This document shows, one piece after another, positions 18,390 to 26,887 of a stretch of 42,734 nucleotides of DNA; position 1 is the first letter of the stretch, and each line of letters starts with the position of its first letter. This DNA is from an uncultured Selenomonadaceae bacterium (GTDB lineage: Bacteria; Bacillota; Negativicutes; Selenomonadales; Selenomonadaceae). The notes under the pieces are model-generated. The model did no database searches and was not told the DNA's origin. It saw only the letters and a list, made by a program, of their open reading frames with translations. A program made the position numbers and the translations under genes. The stretch is taken from the NCBI GenBank assembly GCA_937902665.1, contig CALELM010000013.1:1-42734 (forward strand), read 5' to 3'.

Positions 18390-18398
18390 ATTATATCA
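18390..18398 (-). promoter_or_regulatory. Extended -10 promoter element for the trmL-murB-scpAB unit
   Basis: TGATATAAT on the minus strand is a perfect extended -10 box about 40 bases before trmL. Its TGA is also the stop codon of cobU. No good -35 hexamer is seen at the right distance, as is usual for extended -10 promoters. Confidence 0.5.
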
Positions 18399-18983
18399 TG
18401 TTTTTGGGAAACAGCTACTTGAAAGAACGGATTCTCCAATTTTTTTCAAATCTACAGAAATGCCGCAAGTTACTTGATATACCTCAGAAGCTGCTTGTCC
18501 AACTATTTGATTCATTAAACCTACAATATCACGATATTCTCTTGCCAGCATATTATCTGGAACAATACCTGCCCCAACCTCATTTGTAACAAATATAACA
18601 GTTCCCTTGCTTTTTCTTGCCTGCTCCAACAAAAGTTCAATTTTTTCATGAACTATGTCATAATTTTTTGATGAATTCGATATATCGTTCATTGAACACA
18701 AGATATTACTAATATACAGTGTAAGACAATCAAAAAGAACGATGTCATAGGATTCTCTTCTTGCTTCTTCCAATGCACGATGAGCATCCCAAGGTGCTTC
18801 CCATGTTTTCCAACTAATGGGCCGGCGTTTTTGATGTAGCTTTACTCGAAATTCCATTTCCTTGTCATGGACTTCAGCAGTTGCAAGATATGCTACTCTA
18901 TTTCCGCATTTTGCCGCATACTGTTCAGCAAAACGACTTTTACCACTGCGAGCACCGCCTGTTATCAAAACAATTTTTCCCAT
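18396..18983 (-). CDS. cobU: Adenosylcobinamide kinase/guanylyltransferase CobU
   Basis: Phosphorylates adenosylcobinamide and attaches GMP during assembly of the cobalamin lower loop. 195 residues. Walker A GGARSGKS is at 9-16; LHQKRRP and SWKTWE carry the conserved histidine region; FDCLTLYISN and FVTNEVGAGIVP match the family. AAGAGGT lies 8 bases before the ATG. No other cobalamin gene is in the window and no cobalamin riboswitch is visible upstream, so it is an isolated member of the pathway here. Confidence 0.92.
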   Translation of the reverse strand: MGKIVLITGGARSGKSRFAEQYAAKCGNRVAYLATAEVHDKEMEFRVKLHQKRRPISWKTWEAPWDAHRALEEARRESYDIVLFDCLTLYISNILCSMNDISNSSKNYDIVHEKIELLLEQARKSKGTVIFVTNEVGAGIVPDNMLAREYRDIVGLMNQIVGQAASEVYQVTCGISVDLKKIGESVLSSSCFPKT

Positions 18984-19074
18984 ACCATAATACCTCTTAA
19001 TTGAGCAAAGCCATCCTATTTACAAAGCCTACCGCACACTTGAGCGGGAATCTCTAAAATTATATACAACAAAA

Positions 19075-19108
19075 CTCCTTGACGCTATTACAGATATTCG
19101 CCAAGGAG
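19075..19108 (-). terminator. Intrinsic terminator after the C_GCAxxG_C_C gene
   Basis: Minus-strand RNA pairs CTCCTTGGCG with CGTCAAGGAG (10 pairs, one G-U) around a 14-base loop, followed by TTTTGTTGT. It lies 8 bases after the stop codon and closes the long run of genes that begins at def or queC. Confidence 0.8.
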
Positions 19109-19116
19109 CTTTCTTG

Positions 19117-19536
19117 CTATCCTTTATTTGCCAAGCCAATCTGGCTAGCAACAATCCTGACTGCATCTTCAATGCAGCCATCACAGGAATTTATTGGTTT
19201 GCCAGTATCGATTCCCCTAAGTTCACGACAAATAGTAGTTTGATTCTTTGCCTTAAAATCATTTTTCATCGATGAAACACGCTTATAAAGCTCTTTTTTT
19301 CCAGCAAAGGGCGGAACAAGAGCTTTTCCCAAAAAAAGACTGGCAACACCCGCCATTCCAGACACAGCACCACAAGTATCCTGCATATCTCCCATACCAG
19401 AACCAAAGCCAATAAACGTTCTGCATAAACTAACTTCATCCATACCTAACTCATCAGAAAATGCACATACTACAGCTTGTGCACAGTTAAACCCTTTGTG
19501 ATGGTACTCCAGTGCTTTTTCTACATAAGCATCCAT
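19117..19536 (-). CDS. C_GCAxxG_C_C family cysteine-rich protein
   Basis: 139 residues. Cysteine motifs in order: FNCAQAV (near 18), LCRTF, DTCGAVSGM (near 54), ICREL and SCDGCIEDA (near 119). This is the family named after its C-GCAxxG-C-C pattern; members are often linked to redox or split-Soret cytochrome functions, but no activity has been shown for this type. The central part is glycine-rich and hydrophobic. GGGAGG lies about 11 bases before the ATG. It follows the flippase-like gene by 17 bases and is the last gene before the terminator. Confidence 0.88.
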   Translation of the reverse strand: MDAYVEKALEYHHKGFNCAQAVVCAFSDELGMDEVSLCRTFIGFGSGMGDMQDTCGAVSGMAGVASLFLGKALVPPFAGKKELYKRVSSMKNDFKAKNQTTICRELRGIDTGKPINSCDGCIEDAVRIVASQIGLANKG

Positions 19537-19553
19537 TTCTTAAACTACCTCCC

Positions 19554-20543
19554 TTACCGATTCAATCGCCGATTTACAAAATCTCTTCCAAATACAGAAA
19601 GCGTGTAATAAAAGCCGATAAAAAAAGGAATATATTCTGCAACCAAGCGCCAGCACACTGCTACGATTCCTACCGTCCCAGCAGGAACGATTTCTGAAAA
19701 CAGAAAGACAAATCCGCCCTCTGCCACTCCAGAACCTCCTGGAGTAGGCGTAAAATAAAGAAGCATGTTCAAGAAAATCATGCGTCCCATAACCGTGTAC
19801 CAATCGGCATCTGTCACACCAAGACCTAACAGCAGGCAAGGAACTATTGCATAAATACACAATAAATTCAAGCCTGATTCAACGAAAACAATCAACATGG
19901 TTCTAGGAGATCTTCCCAACAACTGGATCGCACACTTCGTATCTCGATAAAATGCAAAAATCTTACGCCGTCTCTCATGACTGAAACGCTTAGTGGAATG
20001 GATGACCAAATAATCCAAAGTCCCTTTTTTAGCACTCCAAATGAGCAACAAGATTCCCATAAGCGTCAAAAATGTTCCTAACATCAAGGTTTGATTGGAT
20101 ATACCAGGCAAAATTCCTTTATCATGCAAAAGAATAAATGGCATGCATAATACAAGGAAAAAAATAGACAACAATGTTCGCACGATAACCAGCACGGCAG
20201 CTTTACCGGTAGGAACACCTGCATGCCGCAAAAACATCATCTGTGCTACCGCTCCTCCAGTTGCCCCTGGTGTCAGCAATGCCAAAAAATAATTTCCAAA
20301 AATTACCTGCACAGCTTGATACAGTGTAATTCGCTCATTGGAAATCCTGACCAAATGCATGAGCCTGCTGCCATCAAAATACATACCAAGGCTAACCGAA
20401 AGAACAGCTAACCCAATCGACCATTCATGAAATTTTGTCAAATTCCGCAAGGTATTGATATCTACCGTTGAATAAATTACAAAGCCAGAAATCAAAAAAA
20501 CAAGAATAGCCAGCACAAAAAATCTTTTATAAAATTTATTCAT
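19554..20543 (-). CDS. Flippase-like (lysylphosphatidylglycerol synthase N-terminal/UPF0104) membrane protein
   Basis: 329 residues with about eight membrane segments and the family signature TPTPGGSGVAEGG near residue 265. Members of this fold (YbhN, AglD, MprF N-terminal part) are thought to move lipids or lipid-linked molecules across the membrane, or to support glycosyl transfer. No MprF-type aminoacyltransferase domain follows. The ATG overlaps the folE2 stop (ATGA) and GAGGA lies 6 bases upstream. Its place between folE2 and a cysteine-rich protein gives no clear substrate. Confidence 0.88.
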   Translation of the reverse strand: MNKFYKRFFVLAILVFLISGFVIYSTVDINTLRNLTKFHEWSIGLAVLSVSLGMYFDGSRLMHLVRISNERITLYQAVQVIFGNYFLALLTPGATGGAVAQMMFLRHAGVPTGKAAVLVIVRTLLSIFFLVLCMPFILLHDKGILPGISNQTLMLGTFLTLMGILLLIWSAKKGTLDYLVIHSTKRFSHERRRKIFAFYRDTKCAIQLLGRSPRTMLIVFVESGLNLLCIYAIVPCLLLGLGVTDADWYTVMGRMIFLNMLLYFTPTPGGSGVAEGGFVFLFSEIVPAGTVGIVAVCWRLVAEYIPFFIGFYYTLSVFGRDFVNRRLNR

Positions 20544-21325
20544 AACGATTCCTCATGGCTTGCATACGCATTATGATTATGTATCGACTCATAATTCTCA
20601 CATACTACAGAAAACCATGCCATTCCCGAAAGCTTCCGAAGTGCCAAGACTTCATCTCTCAAAATATCTTCTACAAACTTAGGATTTTGATAAGCACATT
20701 CCGTTACATATTTTTCATCCTCACGCTTTAAAAGAGGATAAATCGGACAGGATGACTGTGCTTCTATTAATTTTGCTAGATCCTCGATATAAATACATTC
20801 CGTTCCTTGATGAAAGCGTACTGCCACACGACAGATTGAGCGTTGATTATGAGCTCCAAATGCTGAAATTTCCTTGCTGCAAGGACAGAGCGAGGTAAAT
20901 GGTACTGCAATCCCGAGTGTAAATTCCATAGGAGACGCAAGTCTCTTTTCTCCCTTAAAATAACATTCCAAGTCCAAGCAAGAAATTCTCCCACTCACAG
21001 GTGCTTTTTTATCAACAAAATACTTGAACCGAAGCTCCAGCATGGCGGACTTAGCTTCCAAACGCTTCAATGCCTCTGCAAGCATCGCCTCCATCTCCGC
21101 CTCTGCCAAAGGTTTTCTGCTCCACGGCTCCAAAATTTCAAGAAACCGGCTCATATGTGTTCCCTTATATTCCATTGGCAATGCAACAGTAAACCGAATC
21201 CGTGCTAATACCTGCTGAAATCCTCCCTCTTTGGTCTTGATCAAAAAAGGAAGGTGAACATCATTAATGCCTACTCTTTGAATTGCAATCCCTCGACAGT
21301 CACTCTGTTTTTGCACATCCTTCAT
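20540..21325 (-). CDS. folE2: GTP cyclohydrolase FolE2 (type IB)
   Basis: Makes 7,8-dihydroneopterin triphosphate from GTP for folate and for queuosine. 261 residues from the chosen ATG. SLCPCSKEIS (C137, C139) holds the catalytic cysteine, and FGAHNQRS with its histidine follows. The start overlaps the end of queC by 26 bases; AGGCAGGG stands 7 bases upstream of it, while upstream in-frame codons are buried in queC. FolE2 uses metals other than zinc and is often a stand-in for FolE; pairing with queC suggests it feeds the queuosine precursor route. queD, queE and queF are not in the window. Confidence 0.94.
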   Translation of the reverse strand: MKDVQKQSDCRGIAIQRVGINDVHLPFLIKTKEGGFQQVLARIRFTVALPMEYKGTHMSRFLEILEPWSRKPLAEAEMEAMLAEALKRLEAKSAMLELRFKYFVDKKAPVSGRISCLDLECYFKGEKRLASPMEFTLGIAVPFTSLCPCSKEISAFGAHNQRSICRVAVRFHQGTECIYIEDLAKLIEAQSSCPIYPLLKREDEKYVTECAYQNPKFVEDILRDEVLALRKLSGMAWFSVVCENYESIHNHNAYASHEESL

Positions 21326-22019
21326 GAACCAATCCCTGCCTCTGTTCATACTCGATTGGATCCACTGCTCCAGCCTCCGCAAAGCCTCTCAGACGAAGCT
21401 GGCAGCTATCACATATACCACAAGCCTTTTTTCCGCCTTTATAGCAAGTATGCGTGAATTGAAACGGCACACCAAGTTCTATCCCTAGCTTTATGATCTC
21501 CTTCTTCGAAAGATACTGCAAGGGCGTTTCAATTTGAATATTCTTATGCTCTGCAACTGTTGCCTTCGTAGAATAGTTTGCTATTTCCTGAAATTTTTCT
21601 ATAAACTCAGGACGGCAATCTGGATATCCAGAATAGTCTACCGTATTCACACCAATATAAACATGATCTGCGCCAACCACTTCTGCATAACCAAGGGCAT
21701 AACTCAAAAAAATCAAATTTCGTGCCGGAACATATGTTGGCGGAACATCATTTTCCTCTCGTTCTATGTTCCCATCAGGAACGTCTATTTTCTGATCAGT
21801 AAGTGCCGAACCACCAATTTGTTCCATATTAGTTTCGATAATAAGATGCTTTTTCGCATGATAGTATTCCGCAATTTGACGGGCTCCCTCAAGCTCAATA
21901 CTATTGCGCTGATGATAATCAAAACTGATGGGATATAACTCATATCCCTTGCTATGTGCCACTGCCATGCATGTTGTCGAATCCAATCCACCGGAGAGCA
22001 ATACGACAGCCTTTTCCAA
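21300..22019 (-). CDS. queC: 7-cyano-7-deazaguanine synthase QueC
   Basis: Converts carboxy-deazaguanine to preQ0 with ATP and ammonia for the queuosine tRNA modification. 239 residues. The PP-loop SGGLDST is at 9-15 and the zinc site C192, C200, C203, C206 (ACGICDSC) near the C-terminus. The start is TTG with GAGGGGG 7 bases upstream. It begins the queC-folE2-flippase-C_GCAxxG block. No preQ1 riboswitch is recognisable in the 156 bases upstream. Confidence 0.95.
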   Translation of the reverse strand: MEKAVVLLSGGLDSTTCMAVAHSKGYELYPISFDYHQRNSIELEGARQIAEYYHAKKHLIIETNMEQIGGSALTDQKIDVPDGNIEREENDVPPTYVPARNLIFLSYALGYAEVVGADHVYIGVNTVDYSGYPDCRPEFIEKFQEIANYSTKATVAEHKNIQIETPLQYLSKKEIIKLGIELGVPFQFTHTCYKGGKKACGICDSCQLRLRGFAEAGAVDPIEYEQRQGLVHEGCAKTE

Positions 22020-22091
22020 CGTAATTCCCCCTCTGCAAAAACCAGTTGGTTTCCCAGTTTATTCCAAAATCTTATAATGCCTTAAATCTGA

Positions 22092-22111
22092 AAACTTGCA
22101 TCAGCAAGTTT
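22092..22111 (-). terminator. Short hairpin between rpe and queC, possible weak terminator
   Basis: AAACTTGC and GCAAGTTT form an 8-pair stem with a 4-base loop. On the minus strand only about four T residues follow (GTTTTCAG), so it may slow or partly stop transcription from the def-rpe genes. It lies in a 156-base gap that holds no gene. Confidence 0.35.
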
Positions 22112-22175
22112 CTTCTTTCGTCAGCGTTTCAACGAAGCGAGGGATATGCCTGCGCTTGTTTACTATGGAGTTGTA

Positions 22176-22820
22176 TCATCCTCTAATTGCATTCATTGCC
22201 TTCTGCATATCCGTTGCATTATAAATTGCCGATCCTGCAACTAAAATATTTGCTCCAGCTTCACGCACAAGAGCTGCCGTCTCTTCATTGATTCCACCAT
22301 CAACCTCAATATCAATTTCAACTCCCAACGTCTGCAGTTGATCATGAAGCATCGCAATTTTTTCAACCATAGGCAGAATAAATTTTTGTCCAGCAAATCC
22401 AGGATTTACTGTCATCAGAAGAATCATATCTAAATTATCGGCAACCTCTTCCAAAAGATACAATGGCGTCCCTGGGTTCAAAGCAATACCAGCCTTACAA
22501 CCAGATTCTTTAATGCTTTGAATCAACCGATGTGCATGTTTTGTCGTTTCAATATGAAATGTAATGATATCCGCACCAGCGTCAGCAAATGCTTGAATTT
22601 GATTTTCTGGATGCTCCACCATCAAATGGACATCCAAGACAGCTCCCGTTACCTTGCGCAAGCTTTTTACTACGGGAGAACCAATCGTTATGTTAGGTAC
22701 AAACATGCCATCCATAACATCAACATGGATGTACTCCGCCCCCAGATCCGTAACCTTTTTCATCTCACTTTCCAAATTTGCAAAATCAGCAGACAAAATG
22801 GATGGAGCAAGTTTTATCAT
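22176..22820 (-). CDS. rpe: Ribulose-phosphate 3-epimerase
   Basis: Interconverts ribulose 5-phosphate and xylulose 5-phosphate in the pentose phosphate pathway. 214 residues, a single TIM barrel. Motifs: LAPSILSADFANL at the start, HVDVMDGMFVPN (metal ligands H and D), HLMVEHPE, MTVNPGFAGQKF, EVDGGI. The ATG overlaps the rsgA stop (ATGA). The rsgA-rpe order behind the PASTA kinase gene is common in Firmicutes. Confidence 0.96.
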   Translation of the reverse strand: MIKLAPSILSADFANLESEMKKVTDLGAEYIHVDVMDGMFVPNITIGSPVVKSLRKVTGAVLDVHLMVEHPENQIQAFADAGADIITFHIETTKHAHRLIQSIKESGCKAGIALNPGTPLYLLEEVADNLDMILLMTVNPGFAGQKFILPMVEKIAMLHDQLQTLGVEIDIEVDGGINEETAALVREAGANILVAGSAIYNATDMQKAMNAIRG

Positions 22821-23683
22821 TTGAATCCCCTCTTTCTTTCTTCTATTTCACTCAATATACTTCGATACGCTTCATAACGCTCTGTAGCAATACTTCCATT
22901 TCTCACGGCTTCTTTCACGGAACAATTAGGTTCATGCGTGTGCGAGCATGGAGAAAAATAGCAACTATTTACATATTCACCAAACTCAGGAAAAAATCCT
23001 GCCAGATCCTGTTTTCCTATATCAGCAAGTTCCATTGCACTAAATCCTGGCGTATCAACAACATAACCGTCTTGGTAAGGAATGATTTGTGCAACCCTCG
23101 TTGTATGTTTCCCACGCTTAATTTTTTCGCTGACCTCTCCTGTTGCAAGAGAAAAAGATTCGTCTAAACAGTTCAAAAGCGATGATTTTCCGACTCCTGA
23201 AGGACCAGCAAAAACCGTCGAATGACCTGAAAGAATACTTTTCAAAGACTCGATACCAAACTGCTCTTTTGCAGAAACGCAAAGAACAGGATAACCTATC
23301 GACCGATACAAAGAAAGCATGTCTCTTTCTTTGCACAAGTCCATTTTGTTAACACAAATAATGATATTATCTATTCGAGACCACTCTGCAAGTACAAGAA
23401 AACGGTTCAAAAGAAGCCAATGCAGATTAGGCTGCATTGCCGCAAAAACCAAAATCACTTGATCAATATTGGCAACAGCAGGACGCTTCAGCAAATTATG
23501 TCGAGGAAAGATATGCTCGATCACGCCAGTTCCATCCTCTAACTGGCATACATCAACCCAATCTCCCAGATAAATTCCTGTCTTTTTTTTGAATTTTCCT
23601 CGCATCTTACAGAAAATTAATTGCTTTTCTGTCTGCACGTAGAAAAAGCTATTATAGGTCTTGATAACCTTACCTTTCTGCAT
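22817..23683 (-). CDS. rsgA: Small ribosomal subunit biogenesis GTPase RsgA
   Basis: Late 30S assembly GTPase. 288 residues with an OB fold, a circularly permuted GTPase domain and a zinc domain. The motif order NKMD (112-115), GPSGVGKSS (160-168), DTPGF (200-204) shows the permutation; zinc ligands C231, C236, H238 and C244 follow. AAGGGGA lies 6 bases before the ATG. It lies 19 bases behind the kinase gene, as in many Firmicutes. Confidence 0.96.
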   Translation of the reverse strand: MQKGKVIKTYNSFFYVQTEKQLIFCKMRGKFKKKTGIYLGDWVDVCQLEDGTGVIEHIFPRHNLLKRPAVANIDQVILVFAAMQPNLHWLLLNRFLVLAEWSRIDNIIICVNKMDLCKERDMLSLYRSIGYPVLCVSAKEQFGIESLKSILSGHSTVFAGPSGVGKSSLLNCLDESFSLATGEVSEKIKRGKHTTRVAQIIPYQDGYVVDTPGFSAMELADIGKQDLAGFFPEFGEYVNSCYFSPCSHTHEPNCSVKEAVRNGSIATERYEAYRSILSEIEERKRGFK

Positions 23684-23702
23684 GAATTGTCCCCTTTATC
23701 TG

Positions 23703-25469
23703 TTATTTGCTCTTTCCTGTCTCAGCATTTTTGGTAGGTACTTTTACTTCTCCTCCTGTATTTTCTTGTTTCGCTGCATTATTAGTACCTTGCTGCCTTT
23801 CTACTGGTTTTTCTGCTTCTGGTTCTGCTATCACTAAGCTGACAGAAGCGCCCTCTTCTAAATCCCCACTTGATGGTGATTGGCTAACAACGGTACCAGC
23901 AGCCTGCTTGCTTGGTTTCTTGCTTATAGAGCCAACTGCAAATCCTGCCGCACTCAGTTTCTCCTTTGCATCTTCTGAGGTCAATCCTGTCACATTTGGC
24001 ACCGAATGTTTTTTAGGCTTTTTCCCAACTGAAACTATGATATCTACAATAGCTCCCTTGTTTATTTTTGTTCCTCCATAAGGATTCGTAGAAAGAACAA
24101 TTCCAGGTTCGCTGTCAGAAGGTTTTTCTGTTACCTCCCCAATATTTAACCCCAGTTTCTTCAGCTTCGCCTCAGCATCCGCACGCAAAAGCCCCTTAAG
24201 ATCTGGCATTTCCAAATCTTCACCGCCCTTGCTCACATAAATCGTGACTAACCGTTCTGCTTTAACTTTTGCACCAGCCTCTGGTGTCTGTGAAACCACT
24301 TGTCCTGCCGGAACAGCAGCATCATAAGTTTCCGCAATATTGACTCGCAAATGCTTATCCTCTAATATCTGTCGAGCTAAAGTCATTTGCTTTCCAACAA
24401 CATTAGGGATTTCCACCTCTTCCGTACTCCAAAATTTGCCAAAGGACAGAAAGGCACCAACACAAAAGCCCATGCCGAGTACCATGAGAAGAACCACTAC
24501 AAAAAATTTGGACTTGAACAACGAAGTATGTTCATCCGAATCATCTTTCTTTACTTCCCTGGGTTTTGAAATTTGCAAGGTGGTATTATCCTTCACGCGT
24601 GGAAGAATTTGGGTTGCATAAGGATCCTTTTGAACAAGAGGCAGTCCTCCATGCAGCATTCGTTCTGCTTGCAAAAGACTCTTTGAAAACTCTTCACTGT
24701 TTGGACGCATAGCAGAGTCCTTAGACATTGCCTTCATAATAATAGCTTCTACAAGCGGAGGAATTTCCTGACGGAGCTGACGGACTGATACAGCTTCTTC
24801 CTGCAAATGCTTCATCGCAATACTGACTGGATTTTCCCCAGTAAAAGGCAATTGTCCCGTTAGCATTTCATAAAGAACAACTCCCAAGGAATAAACATCT
24901 GACTTTGGAGTAACATAAGTTCCTTTTGCCTGTTCTGGAGAAAAATAATGTACAGAACCAACTACATTGCCACCATAAGTCATCGTTGATTCCGTAACGG
25001 CACGGGCAATACCAAAATCTGCAATTTTGGCATGGCCATCTGCCATCATCAAAATATTATGTGGCTTAATATCACAATGCACCAAATTACTCTGATGTGC
25101 CGAACACAAGGCTTCCGCGATCTCCCTTGCAATCCGCAAGGCTTCTTCCATGGAAAGCCTACCTTTCTCCTTTATAAGTGATTTCAAGGTATCTCCTGGC
25201 ACATATTCCATAACAATGTAATGTTCATCTTCATCCATACCAACATCATAGATGTTTACTATATTGGGATGCGAAAGTCTTGCGGCAGCCTGTGCCTCTC
25301 GATGGAATTTCTCTATAAATTCTTTATCCCTGCGAAATTCTTCATGAAGAATCTTCACTGCAACTGGTCGATCCAAAAGAACATCCTGTGCTTTATAGAC
25401 ATCTGCCATACCGCCATGTCCTATCAAACTCTGAAGTTCATAACGCTGCCCCAGTATACGCTGTTTCAT
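23703..25469 (-). CDS. pknB: PASTA-domain serine/threonine protein kinase (PrkC/PknB type)
   Basis: Membrane kinase that senses peptidoglycan pieces and controls cell-wall growth. 588 residues: kinase domain (about 8-275) with IGHGGMADVY (16-25), lysine K39 in VAVKIL, catalytic loop HCDIKPHN (131-138), DFG (151-153) and a Thr-rich activation loop; one membrane helix at about 327-350; then three PASTA repeats (about 355-420, 421-490, 491-555) and a polar tail. The catalytic loop has HCD rather than HRD. GGAGG lies 8 bases before the ATG. It closes the FHA-phosphatase-SEDS-PBP set and lies 17 bases after pbpA. Confidence 0.95.
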   Translation of the reverse strand: MKQRILGQRYELQSLIGHGGMADVYKAQDVLLDRPVAVKILHEEFRRDKEFIEKFHREAQAAARLSHPNIVNIYDVGMDEDEHYIVMEYVPGDTLKSLIKEKGRLSMEEALRIAREIAEALCSAHQSNLVHCDIKPHNILMMADGHAKIADFGIARAVTESTMTYGGNVVGSVHYFSPEQAKGTYVTPKSDVYSLGVVLYEMLTGQLPFTGENPVSIAMKHLQEEAVSVRQLRQEIPPLVEAIIMKAMSKDSAMRPNSEEFSKSLLQAERMLHGGLPLVQKDPYATQILPRVKDNTTLQISKPREVKKDDSDEHTSLFKSKFFVVVLLMVLGMGFCVGAFLSFGKFWSTEEVEIPNVVGKQMTLARQILEDKHLRVNIAETYDAAVPAGQVVSQTPEAGAKVKAERLVTIYVSKGGEDLEMPDLKGLLRADAEAKLKKLGLNIGEVTEKPSDSEPGIVLSTNPYGGTKINKGAIVDIIVSVGKKPKKHSVPNVTGLTSEDAKEKLSAAGFAVGSISKKPSKQAAGTVVSQSPSSGDLEEGASVSLVIAEPEAEKPVERQQGTNNAAKQENTGGEVKVPTKNAETGKSK

Positions 25470-25486
25470 GTTTTCTCCTCCTGCCC

Positions 25487-26887
25487 TTATGATTTATCCA
25501 AACTTAAGACAATCTTTCTTGCAATTGGGGCAGCCTCTTCACCGCCGCCACCACTATTTTCTACGATAACAGAAAAAACTATCTTTCTCTTTCCTATCAA
25601 AGCGGAACCTATAAACCAAGCATGATCCTTACCGCCTGAGTTTTCTGCGGTCCCTGTCTTTCCTGTCACACGTACCCCACTGACTTTTGCTTCTGTACCT
25701 GTGCCTTTCACAACTACTTCTTCCATCCACCCATCAATCAAATGAGCCCTTTCTGGAACAGTAGCATCAAACCATTTTTCAGGACTTCCCTGCTTTAAAA
25801 CAATTCCCTGAGGTGAAGTTATTTGCTGTATCATATATGGTTTCATTACTACGCCATCATTTGCCATTGCTGCTGCTAATATCGCCATACGAAACGGTGT
25901 CACTAAAAGAGTACTCTGTCCTATACCGATTTGAGCAATATCGCCCTGCTCCAAAGAAGAAAATTCCGGCATGCGTGATGAAACTTCGTTCAGTTCATTC
26001 TCCAAAGGCTTATCAAATCCAAATCTTTCAAACCCCTTAGAAAGCTTCGTCTGCCCCAAACGCATCGCAAGCGTACCAAAGGTAACATTACATGATCTGA
26101 CAAGTGCTTGATTTAAATGCAGCTTTCCATGAACTTCTTCATGGCTTTCCTTGATCGTATGGCCTCCTCCAACCTCTAAAGCACCATCACATTCAAAAAG
26201 CTCATTTTCATTTGTAGCTTCATTTTCCAGTGCAATGTCCACAATCATTGGTTTAATGGTAGAACCGGGAGGATACAGCCCCTGCAATGCACGATTCAAA
26301 AGCGGACTGTCCTCTCTCGTCCGCAGGATATCCCAATTTGCAGAAATTGTATTCGGATCAAAGGATGGACTGCTCACAAGTGCAATAACGGCTCCTGTCT
26401 CAGCGTCCAGTACAACAGCAGCACCGCGCCTTCCAGCCAATCCATCATAAGCTGCCTGCTGCGCATCTGCATCAATCGTCAATAGCACATCATTCCCTCG
26501 ATCCGCCAGAAAAAGCTGCGTTACAGGTCCCATATTCTCCATTTCCTCGGTAATGCCTAAAAGAGAACGATTTGCATAACTTTCTATCCCTGCACATCCA
26601 ACAGCCTCATCATAGTACCCCGTAACTGCTGACAATGCCTCTCCCATCGGATAACTTCGACTTCCATGTAATGTACTCTGAGCCAAAGCCCTGCCCTCTG
26701 CATCCAAAATCGTACCGCGCAAAACGGATGTCTCAGAAAATGTCGTTCTCCTGTTTAATCCATTTCTTTTCAATCCATCCGCAACAACAACTTGAAGATA
26801 AACAATGTACATAGAAAGAATCAAAAAGCAAAACAACAAAAAAGCAGCCGCCTGCAACATATGATGCTTGGTCGAATGCTTAGCCAA
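25487..26887 (-). CDS. pbpA: Class B penicillin-binding protein (transpeptidase)
   Basis: Cross-links peptidoglycan outside the membrane. 466 residues. One N-terminal membrane helix (about 11-33), a short dimerisation region, then the transpeptidase domain with STIK (S209 nucleophile, K212), SCN (265-267) and KTG (400-402). No PASTA domain. The short N-terminal part matches the actinobacterial PbpA type rather than long PBP2 or FtsI. The start is TTG overlapping the ftsW stop; AAGGAG stands about 11 bases upstream. It pairs with the SEDS glycosyltransferase encoded just before it. Confidence 0.94.
   Translation of the reverse strand: MAKHSTKHHMLQAAAFLLFCFLILSMYIVYLQVVVADGLKRNGLNRRTTFSETSVLRGTILDAEGRALAQSTLHGSRSYPMGEALSAVTGYYDEAVGCAGIESYANRSLLGITEEMENMGPVTQLFLADRGNDVLLTIDADAQQAAYDGLAGRRGAAVVLDAETGAVIALVSSPSFDPNTISANWDILRTREDSPLLNRALQGLYPPGSTIKPMIVDIALENEATNENELFECDGALEVGGGHTIKESHEEVHGKLHLNQALVRSCNVTFGTLAMRLGQTKLSKGFERFGFDKPLENELNEVSSRMPEFSSLEQGDIAQIGIGQSTLLVTPFRMAILAAAMANDGVVMKPYMIQQITSPQGIVLKQGSPEKWFDATVPERAHLIDGWMEEVVVKGTGTEAKVSGVRVTGKTGTAENSGGKDHAWFIGSALIGKRKIVFSVIVENSGGGGEEAAPIARKIVLSLDKS

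Noticed and set aside
18984..19074. Cobalamin riboswitch before cobU
   Set aside because: The space is about 90 bases with no recognisable B12-box; a cobalamin riboswitch needs more sequence.
22020..22175. preQ1 riboswitch upstream of queC
   Set aside because: The gap holds a short AAACTTGC/GCAAGTTT hairpin but no preQ1-I or preQ1-II consensus loop, and the bases before the start are a plain ribosome-binding site.
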